Shown here in pieces: positions 46,282 through 50,567 of a DNA stretch of 50,567 nucleotides. A program made the translations under genes and the position numbers. Position 1 is the stretch's first letter, and each line of letters begins with the position of its first letter. Source of the stretch: a virus; the IMG/VR virus record IMGVR_UViG_3300029987_000009, positions 1 through 50,567 of that record, one strand, 5' to 3'. Below the pieces are notes generated by a model. That model made no database searches. It was not told the origin of the DNA and was given only the letters and a program-made list of their open reading frames with translations.

Positions 46282-46452
46282 ATGTTTAATGGATTTGGGG
46301 TGTTTGTTTGTTTTTTATTTATTTTGGGATTTATTCTCATCCTCAGTGTGCTTTTGTGGTTTTTGTTTGTAAATCTACCATTACCTTTGTTTTGTTTCTT
46401 TCTTGGAATTATTTTAATAGTGATTGCCGGATTCATTTCAGTAGACATTTAA
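46282..46452 (+). CDS. Two-span membrane protein (56 aa)
   Basis: The start is ATG 46282 with aggag eight bases upstream; an upstream TTG at 46255 is less likely. Nearly the entire chain is hydrophobic: F-V-C-F-L-F-I-L-G-F-I-L-I-L-S-V-L-L-W (about 8-26) and L-F-C-F-F-L-G-I-I-L-I-V-I-A-G-F (about 36-51). It would sit in the inner membrane as a hairpin. Role unknown; candidates are superinfection exclusion or an early membrane effector. Confidence 0.65.
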   Translation: MFNGFGVFVCFLFILGFILILSVLLWFLFVNLPLPLFCFFLGIILIVIAGFISVDI

Positions 46453-46462
46453 ATGTTAAAAG

Positions 46463-46508
46463 TAATTAACCTAGGAATTTTAAATAGTTCCTAGTATTAA
46501 TTATTTTT
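46463..46508 (+). terminator. AT-rich intrinsic terminator
   Basis: TAATTAAC-CTAGGAA pairs with TTCCTAG-TA-TTAATTA (46463-46503) and is followed by TTTTT (46504-46508). The stem is long though AT-rich. It separates the 56-aa membrane protein gene from the next membrane protein gene and would limit read-through. Confidence 0.78.
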
Positions 46509-46526
46509 ATAGTAAGGAGGTTCAGT

Positions 46527-46763
46527 ATGTTTGGTGAGCTTACATTTACACTTTTTATTTTGTGGTGTATTTTAGACATTATCTTGATCATTATGGCAAT
46601 TGGTGCATGGGATCATGTTGATCTTTATGACAAGAAAATGAATAGACGTCTGTTTTACATACTTTTGTGCCTTCCTCCATTTGGATGGGCAGTGGCGGTT
46701 GTTCATGTAGCTTATGTTGATTGTGGTCTTGAGAGATACAATCTGTTCAAACGACTGTTTTAA
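46527..46763 (+). CDS. Two-span membrane protein (78 aa)
   Basis: ATG 46527 follows a strong taaggaggttcagt. The N-terminal span is F-T-L-F-I-L-W-C-I-L-D-I-I-L-I-I-M-A (about 7-24). A charged loop with D-L-Y-D-K-K-M-N-R-R follows, and the second span is I-L-L-C-L-P-P-F-G-W-A-V-A-V-V (about 45-60). It may be a holin-like or superinfection-exclusion protein. No family is recognised. Confidence 0.65.
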   Translation: MFGELTFTLFILWCILDIILIIMAIGAWDHVDLYDKKMNRRLFYILLCLPPFGWAVAVVHVAYVDCGLERYNLFKRLF

Positions 46764-46775
46764 GGAATAATTAAC

Positions 46776-46943
46776 ATGAAAATGTCCTTTGAAGATTCAT
46801 TAAAGTTACTTGCAAAAATGCGGGATGCTGGCTTTAAATTTGACGATCCAGAAAAGATTCTAGGCACAATGAAACGACCGGGAAATGAGGTTGAATTGTG
46901 TGAGGAAGTTGTTAAATTTTGTGAGGAGAATAAAATTGTTTGA
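46776..46943 (+). CDS. Small helical protein (55 aa)
   Basis: Read directly from ATG 46776 behind taaggaataattaac to TGA 46941-46943. The sequence M-K-M-S-F-E-D-S-L-K-L-L-A-K-M-R-D-A-G-F-K-F and the end E-E-V-V-K-F-C-E-E-N-K-I-V indicate two amphipathic helices. The terminal gaggagaa codons are the ribosome site of the next gene. Function unknown. Confidence 0.65.
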   Translation: MKMSFEDSLKLLAKMRDAGFKFDDPEKILGTMKRPGNEVELCEEVVKFCEENKIV

Positions 46944-47301
46944 TCCAAAGAAACCAGTGCAGACCCGCGATGGACACAAGGCACGGATTGTAGCTACAGA
47001 TGTAAAGAATGAAGCTTATCCTGTGCTTGGTGTGATAGAGCATGATGGTGGAGAAACAGAGGGTGTTTATTGTTACACAAAAGAAGGACTCTTATTTGAT
47101 ACTTGTGTTTACAAAAACAGAATAGATCCAAGAGATCTTGTAAACATTCCTACCAAAAAGTGCGGATGGATTAATGTTTATTACGGAGGTTACTTTCCAA
47201 AGCACTCTGCGCCCATTTATAAAACAAAAAAAGATGCTGCAGATAACGCTTCAAGTATTTCAAACATAGCACAAGTATTTATTGAATGGGAGGAATTATG
47301 A
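46936..47301 (+). CDS. Conserved small phage protein (121 aa)
   Basis: The start is TTG 46936, with GAGGAG seven bases upstream and F-D-P-K-K-P-V-Q-T-R-D-G-H-K-A-R-I right after it, the usual N-terminus of a frequent phage protein family (F-D-x-x-K-P-V-x-x-R-x-G-x-K-A-R). An ATG at 46885 in the same frame would overlap the upstream gene by 59 bases. Beta-rich, cytoplasmic. Function of the family is unknown to me. Confidence 0.7.
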   Translation: MFDPKKPVQTRDGHKARIVATDVKNEAYPVLGVIEHDGGETEGVYCYTKEGLLFDTCVYKNRIDPRDLVNIPTKKCGWINVYYGGYFPKHSAPIYKTKKDAADNASSISNIAQVFIEWEEL

Positions 47302-47341
47302 TTAACTAAATTAATTGGGCTTCTACACAAAATTGATTAGT

Positions 47342-47380
47342 TAGCGCCTTTATCTGACTGGATTCGGGCGCTACTATAAT
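47342..47380 (+). promoter_or_regulatory. Promoter candidate overlapped by an inverted repeat
   Basis: A perfect TATAAT lies at 47375-47380. The -35 is weak (CTGACT at 47354-47359, N15; or ATCTGA, N17). An inverted repeat TAGCGCC (47342-47348) and GGCGCTA (about 47368-47374) ends right at the -10. It could be an operator or a hairpin. The next gene starts at 47404 with aggaggt. Confidence 0.45.
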
Positions 47381-47403
47381 CACTTTTACACAGAGGAGGT
47401 TTT

Positions 47404-47589
47404 ATGTCGATTACATCATTGATTGGAAAATATGAAAGCCTTGCAGCGTTCCATGCTTCTATGGCTACTCTAGAGGCGGGCACAGAGAATGCCTCAGCTG
47501 CAACTAATTATGCAGAAAAGGCTCAACTTTGTGATGAAATTGTAAGTTCTCTTAAGGAACTTCTGCAGACTACCATCAAAGGAGTATAG
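47404..47589 (+). CDS. Small helical protein (61 aa)
   Basis: ATG 47404 follows gaggaggtttt. The protein is Ala/Thr-rich and helical (L-A-A-F-H-A-S-M-A-T-L-E-A-G-T-E-N-A-S-A-A) and ends K-E-L-L-Q-T-T-I-K-G-V. No motif is recognised. It begins the operon that runs through the ligase cluster. Confidence 0.65.
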   Translation: MSITSLIGKYESLAAFHASMATLEAGTENASAATNYAEKAQLCDEIVSSLKELLQTTIKGV

Positions 47590-47591
47590 TT

Positions 47592-47942
47592 ATGGCAAGT
47601 AAAAAGAAAGCAGTGCATCCACATGCGAAGTGGATTAGGGCTTGGCTTGCTGGTGAGCAGGTACAGTATCGTAATCTAATTACTCCTATATCAAATGATT
47701 GGATTGATGTTAATAATGTTAATTATTTTGTGTTGGAAGATGGAGATGAATTCCGCATTGCACCTAAGACAGTAAAGACGATTGGATATCGTAGGTTTAT
47801 TGCACGTCGATCAGACGATGGTATATTTTATATGGATACTGCTCTTGAGCCATCCGCTCTTGATCCATTCGGTTTGCCTTCTGATGTTGTCAAGTGGATT
47901 GATATTGAATGGCAGTATGCGGAGGTGGAAGTATCTGCTTGA
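47592..47942 (+). CDS. Hypothetical protein (116 aa)
   Basis: ATG 47592 has aaaggagtatagtt upstream, the same ribosome cassette as the gene at 47978. The protein begins M-A-S-K-K-K-A-V-H-P-H-A-K-W-I-R-A-W-L-A-G-E-Q-V-Q-Y-R, a phage module seen in several small early proteins (H-x-x-x-W-x-A-x-A-x-G-x-x-V-Q-x-R). The TGA stop is part of the 19-base repeat TTGACAACTACAAACAACT. Function unknown. Confidence 0.68.
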   Translation: MASKKKAVHPHAKWIRAWLAGEQVQYRNLITPISNDWIDVNNVNYFVLEDGDEFRIAPKTVKTIGYRRFIARRSDDGIFYMDTALEPSALDPFGLPSDVVKWIDIEWQYAEVEVSA

Positions 47943-47957
47943 CAACTACAAACAACT
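47939..47957 (+). repeat. 19-base direct repeat TTGACAACTACAAACAACT, copy 1
   Basis: This repeat recurs exactly at 48597-48615. In both places the TGA in TTGACA is the stop codon of a gene. Copy 2 acts as a promoter -35 region with TACCCT downstream; copy 1 has TATAAT only 12 bases after TTGACA and leads into the next ribosome site instead. It probably arose by local duplication of a gene end. Confidence 0.85.
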
Positions 47958-47977
47958 ATAATTAAAGGAGTATAGCT

Positions 47978-48211
47978 ATGTGGCCGTTCAAACAGAAACA
48001 AACAGAAAAGAAAAAAATCAACACGCACATTTGTGTAGATTGCATTCATTGTAAATTTTCATATCCTGCTTCTACATTTATCTGTCAAACCACAGTAAAA
48101 TGGGGGGATGTTAATCCTGTTACTGGAGATAGACCACTACTAAGCATGGCAACATGTGAATCACTGCGAAAAGCTTCTCCTATAACTTGTATCCACTATA
48201 TAAAGGAATGA
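47978..48211 (+). CDS. Cysteine-rich small protein (77 aa)
   Basis: ATG 47978 has aaaggagtatagct upstream. After M-W-P-F-K-Q-K-Q-T-E-K-K-K it has C-V-D-C-I-H-C, then C-Q-T, C-E-S and C-I-H, six Cys in all with His. This spacing suggests a zinc site or a disulfide knot. No signal peptide. Function unknown. Confidence 0.68.
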   Translation: MWPFKQKQTEKKKINTHICVDCIHCKFSYPASTFICQTTVKWGDVNPVTGDRPLLSMATCESLRKASPITCIHYIKE

Positions 48212-48213
48212 GT

Positions 48214-48600
48214 ATGACTGATGTTACTTTGATCCCAATTATTGGGGCTTATTGTAGTCAAGTATACATTACAGAAAATAAAGAAGAATTTTATTTGTTC
48301 TTTAGGATGATTGGAGAAAGCCAAAACAAACTGCTTAAGTTCTACCATGAACAAGAGTGTTGTGAGCAGGTGTTTATTGAAGATGTTTGTGGTGACATTA
48401 AAGATCTTATGTATAGTCCTATAACACAAGCAGAAGTTGTGTCAGAACAAAAAGATGCGCGCCTTGGTGACTCACAGACATGGACTTTCTACAAATTTGC
48501 TACTGCAAAGGGTAGTGTGACTCTTCGTTGGTTGGGAGAATCCAATGGCTACTACAGTGAGCGAGTTGATCAGAAAATCTACGAACTGATTCCTACTTGA
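48214..48600 (+). CDS. DUF7448-like protein (128 aa)
   Basis: I chose ATG 48214 (M-T-D-V-T-L-I-P), which has AAAGGA at 48202-48207 at good spacing; ATG 48208 is possible. The core F-Y-H-E-Q-E-C-C-E-Q-V-F-I-E-D-V-C-G-D-I-K-D-L matches the H-x-x-x-C-C-E-x-V-x-I-E-D-I-x-G-D-x-x-D-L pattern of this small phage family. The rest is beta-rich. The role is not known. The stop TGA is within the promoter TTGACA. Confidence 0.75.
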   Translation: MTDVTLIPIIGAYCSQVYITENKEEFYLFFRMIGESQNKLLKFYHEQECCEQVFIEDVCGDIKDLMYSPITQAEVVSEQKDARLGDSQTWTFYKFATAKGSVTLRWLGESNGYYSERVDQKIYELIPT

Positions 48601-48625
48601 CAACTACAAACAACTGTAGTACCCT
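48597..48625 (+). promoter_or_regulatory. Promoter TTGACA-N17-TACCCT (copy 2)
   Basis: TTGACA 48597-48602 and TACCCT 48620-48625 lie 17 bases apart, followed by AAAT. The arrangement is identical to 8134-8162. It would drive the lipoprotein gene and the ligase cluster downstream through the contig ends. Confidence 0.62.
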
Positions 48626-48711
48626 AAATTATATATAATATATATTAATAACTACTACTTATTAGTAGTAGTTATATTTATATATTATTAATTAACATAA
48701 AGGAATAAATC
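48626..48711 (+). repeat. AT-rich hairpin leader before the lipoprotein gene
   Basis: The stretch is almost all A+T. It holds a perfect 11-bp stem ATAACTACTAC / GTAGTAGTTAT (48648-48675) around a 6-base loop, flanked by TA-rich arms that could extend pairing. Same design as the helicase leader at 8161-8268: promoter, AT tracts, hairpin, then ribosome site. Confidence 0.65.
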
Positions 48712-48879
48712 ATGAAAAATATCTTTGTTGTATCTGTATTGTTTCTTTCTGCATGTGGTGGAGGAGGTGGTGATACTGTTGATGATGTACCACAGACCAC
48801 AGCAAGTGACAATGTAGTAGTGACTCCCATCCCAATCATGCAGCCTGTACCCACAAACAAAGGTGATTTGAATGGCTAA
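48712..48879 (+). CDS. Small outer-membrane lipoprotein (55 aa)
   Basis: Read directly from ATG 48712 behind aaaggaataaatc to TAA 48877-48879. Signal: M-K-N-I-F-V-V-S-V-L-F-L-S-A-C with lipobox L-S-A-C, then G-G-G-G-G-D. The mature part is about 40 residues, acidic, Thr/Pro/Val rich. Lysis spanin is already encoded elsewhere, so this one may block superinfection at the cell surface, as small phage lipoproteins such as T5 Llp do. That is an inference. Confidence 0.78.
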   Translation: MKNIFVVSVLFLSACGGGGGDTVDDVPQTTASDNVVVTPIPIMQPVPTNKGDLNG

Positions 48880-49060
48880 CTTTCTTGGCATCTTGGTCTT
48901 TGTATGGAGTTATCTTGGTGCTTACACCTTCTGTAGGTGGATAGAACAGGAACGATACTCCAGTACACTACGGAAAGGTTTGTTTCTGTTTTGTGGTGGT
49001 CCTTTTGTTTGGATTGCTTCTGTTTATGTTTTAATTTACTTTAAAGTAAAGGAAGGTTAA
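48872..49060 (+). CDS. Small membrane protein (62 aa)
   Basis: ATG 48872 overlaps the lipoprotein stop by eight bases. Two hydrophobic spans are visible: F-L-G-I-L-V-F-V-W-S-Y-L-G-A-Y (about 4-18) and G-P-F-V-W-I-A-S-V-Y-V-L-I-Y-F (about 43-57), with a basic loop between. Coupling to the lipoprotein suggests a joint envelope function. Its stop shares its last base with the next ATG. Confidence 0.68.
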   Translation: MANFLGILVFVWSYLGAYTFCRWIEQERYSSTLRKGLFLFCGGPFVWIASVYVLIYFKVKEG

Positions 49061-49464
49061 TGGCAATTGCACTGAAGATTACCAATGGTGGTGAAACGGT
49101 TGAGCCACTAGAGAAGCGGACTGCTGTTGTATATAGTGGTGGTAGTAGTTATTATCCGGGAAGTTCCCTTACAAAAGCAGACTATGAACGAGCAATTACA
49201 TTTGCTGTTAATGCTGATCTGCACATTGGTAAGAAATTTAAGATCAGGAATTATCCCAACACAACAGCAGAGATTATCGAGATTATTCCTTACACAGACA
49301 ATCGTGTATATCTTACGTTTCAACAGATATATGACAGTGAACCTAACTGGAGGAAGGTGTCATTTATTCGTGTAATGCGAAGTTCATTTACTGGTAGTCC
49401 ATACCCATCCACCATCGCCTTGTGTGAGATTGATAATACTGAGGAAATCATTCATGAATGTTAA
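49060..49464 (+). CDS. Hypothetical protein upstream of the class I amidotransferase (134 aa)
   Basis: ATG 49060 overlaps the previous stop (TAATG). The protein is beta-rich (L-K-I-T-N-G-G-E-T-V-E-P; F-K-I-R-N-Y-P-N-T-T-A-E-I-I-E-I-I-P), with a Ser/Gly/Tyr loop (Y-S-G-G-S-S-Y-Y-P-G-S-S). No catalytic motif is evident. It overlaps the amidotransferase gene by 11 bases, so it may belong to the ligase pathway. Confidence 0.68.
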   Translation: MAIALKITNGGETVEPLEKRTAVVYSGGSSYYPGSSLTKADYERAITFAVNADLHIGKKFKIRNYPNTTAEIIEIIPYTDNRVYLTFQQIYDSEPNWRKVSFIRVMRSSFTGSPYPSTIALCEIDNTEEIIHEC

Positions 49465-50026
49465 GTCTGTGCTGTATAACAACTTCGCCCATTGGGATGA
49501 GCGGTATCCAGATTGGAAGAGGTCGGTCATTCACCGTGATTCACACATTGATGATATCACAGCAGATGATGTGCTGATTCTGCATGGAGGCACTGATATT
49601 AATCCTTGGCTGTATGGAGAACTTCCGGAAGGTCATACAGATTTCCCAGATAGGGAACGAGATGAATTTGAAGTACGTGCAATCAAACAGGCATTAAAGG
49701 TTGGGGCAAAATTGTTTGGTATTTGCAGGGGAGCACAGCTGCTAACCGCTTTGAATGGTGGTAAGTTGATCCAGCATATTGAAGGGCATCATAGCACGCA
49801 CAAGCTGGATGAATTTGCAGGCATTGCTACTAGTAGTTGCCACCATCAGGCAATGATTCCATCTGAAACCGCACAGGTCATCGCTACACATGACGGCATT
49901 CCTGAGATTGTGTATTATGCGCCAACAAACAGTTATTGTGTGCAGGGGCATCCTGAATGGATGAGTAGCAGCCATCCTTTTGTGGAGCTTAATTTCAAAC
50001 TTTGCAGGGAATTGTGGGGTATCTGA
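49454..50026 (+). CDS. Class I glutamine amidotransferase (peptidase C26-like, 190 aa)
   Basis: The start is ATG 49454 behind gaggaaatc, inside the end of the previous gene; a longer frame from 49424 is less likely. The catalytic triad is complete: nucleophile in F-G-I-C91-R-G-A-Q-L-L, and H166 with E168 in V-Q-G-H-P-E-W. L-I-L-H-G-G-T-D-I-N-P forms the oxyanion strand. The gamma-glutamyl hydrolase/GATase1 family removes or transfers glutamine-derived ammonia or cleaves gamma-glutamyl bonds. It opens the ligase cluster that continues past the contig junction. Confidence 0.9.
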   Translation: MNVKSVLYNNFAHWDERYPDWKRSVIHRDSHIDDITADDVLILHGGTDINPWLYGELPEGHTDFPDRERDEFEVRAIKQALKVGAKLFGICRGAQLLTALNGGKLIQHIEGHHSTHKLDEFAGIATSSCHHQAMIPSETAQVIATHDGIPEIVYYAPTNSYCVQGHPEWMSSSHPFVELNFKLCRELWGI

Positions 50027-50565
50027 TGACAGACACACATAAGACTTTCTATGATGCAGAGTACACATTCAACTGGCTCAAAGGAAAAAAGATAAAGCTG
50101 ATTCACAATGAATACAAAGTAGAAAAATATAAGACTGGGAGGGGAGATGGTGAGTGGTATCTTGATGCTATGGAAGGGTATAATAAGGATATTAAAATAA
50201 ATTACTGCACAATCCTAACAGGAACCTGCTCTGCAGTGCAGATACACCGCCATGGTGAATACTGGTCTAAAGAAAAACTTGAAGATACTGTGTATTTCTT
50301 TGCTCAGTTGGGCATTAACACAGTGATGGTTAGTGTTACGGGTGATGAAGACGCCCAAAAAGCAGAAATTGAATCAACAAAATTGTTTAGGTTTGCATTT
50401 ACTGCTCAAGGGTGCAGATGTGAAGAAAATGAAGAGTGTGAAGATGATGGGTATTTGATTCATTATTATGTTTCAACTTTGCGAAGAGGTCACGACTGGT
50501 TGAGGTATGGTTATATTGATGATCATGAGGAACTGTTTGGCATCCCACAAGGAGAAGACGAATGA
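50026..50565 (+). CDS. Unknown protein of the ligase cluster (179 aa)
   Basis: ATG 50026 overlaps the amidotransferase stop (TGATG). The chain reads F-Y-D-A-E-Y-T-F-N-W-L-K-G-K-K-I, a central Y-F-F-A-Q-L-G-I-N-T-V-M-V-S-V, a Cys/acid cluster C-R-C-E-E-N-E-E-C-E-D-D, and an acidic end. It could be a small acetyltransferase-like or binding domain, as such clusters sometimes include, but I see no acetyl-CoA signature. Its C-terminal part is repeated at 1-248 because of the contig overlap. Confidence 0.72.
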   Translation: MTDTHKTFYDAEYTFNWLKGKKIKLIHNEYKVEKYKTGRGDGEWYLDAMEGYNKDIKINYCTILTGTCSAVQIHRHGEYWSKEKLEDTVYFFAQLGINTVMVSVTGDEDAQKAEIESTKLFRFAFTAQGCRCEENEECEDDGYLIHYYVSTLRRGHDWLRYGYIDDHEELFGIPQGEDE

Positions 50566-50567
50566 AA
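50318..50567. repeat. Terminal direct repeat, right copy
   Basis: Matches bases 1-250 with one silent difference (T at 50445). It lies within the coding sequence of the 179-aa protein and includes the first bases of the next gene. It indicates a closed or terminally redundant molecule. Confidence 0.95.

Overview
The window is an almost complete genome of a lytic, tailed, podovirus-like bacteriophage. The first 250 bases recur as the last 250 (one silent mismatch), so the molecule closes into a circle or is terminally redundant, with a unit of about 50,317 bp. The host is Gram-negative: the lysis cassette holds a GH19 endolysin, an inner-membrane spanin and an out-of-frame nested outer-membrane spanin lipoprotein, which are only useful against a host with an outer membrane. 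By eye the DNA is AT-leaning (roughly 40% GC). There is no integrase, repressor or phage RNA polymerase, and the promoters visible look sigma70-like, so transcription probably uses the host enzyme. The two-block layout, a family A DNA polymerase split over two genes, ThyX, and P22-type tail proteins recall LUZ24/PaP3-like podoviruses. That is an inference from architecture, and I cannot name the host.

Layout. Rightward arm A (44218-50567 continuing through the ends to 20082): micro-ORFs, a long untranslated leader, small membrane and accessory proteins, a lipoprotein, then a ligase/amidotransferase cluster (49454 to about 5991). Next come primase, DnaB-like helicase, a nucleotidyltransferase, ThyX, split DNA polymerase, an SSB-like protein, 5'-3' exonuclease, a T7 endonuclease I homologue, a DnaQ-like nuclease with a zinc ribbon and a class II (B12-dependent) ribonucleotide reductase. 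A bidirectional terminator at 20081-20123 separates this arm from the leftward block B (42939 down to 20124). Block B contains terminase small subunit, holin-like protein, endolysin, spanins, tail fibre proteins, HNH protein, terminase large subunit, portal, a GroES-like co-chaperonin, scaffold, capsid and decoration proteins, P22 gp4/gp10-like tail proteins and four internal-virion-type proteins. Between the divergent arms (42967-44217) lies a non-coding region with leftward promoters, eight or so consecutive hairpins, duplicated modules and a strong G-quadruplex motif.

How it works together. The replication genes form a self-sufficient T7-style replisome plus dNTP supply. The cluster at 49454-5991 combines a class I glutamine amidotransferase, two COOH-NH2 ligases of the glutamine-synthetase/GCS fold, a class II glutamine amidotransferase with a zinc ribbon and an ATP-grasp ligase. 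It looks like a dedicated pathway that makes or attaches amide- or peptide-linked groups; such clusters were predicted in phiEco32-like phages, but the substrate is unknown.

Most unusual points: (1) a family of about ten 56-70 aa microproteins scattered among the replication genes with a shared C-terminal G-x-F-x-x-x-E-D signature, the last codons of which double as the Shine-Dalgarno of the next gene; one copy carries an in-frame amber codon. (2) A 73-aa ORF in the leader region that carries a near-perfect DNA polymerase I motif A peptide in a locally GC-rich patch. (3) Repeated promoter plus AT-rich hairpin leaders. (4) A boxA-like element nested in a double hairpin. Many genes of 31-59 aa are annotated here by direct reading.
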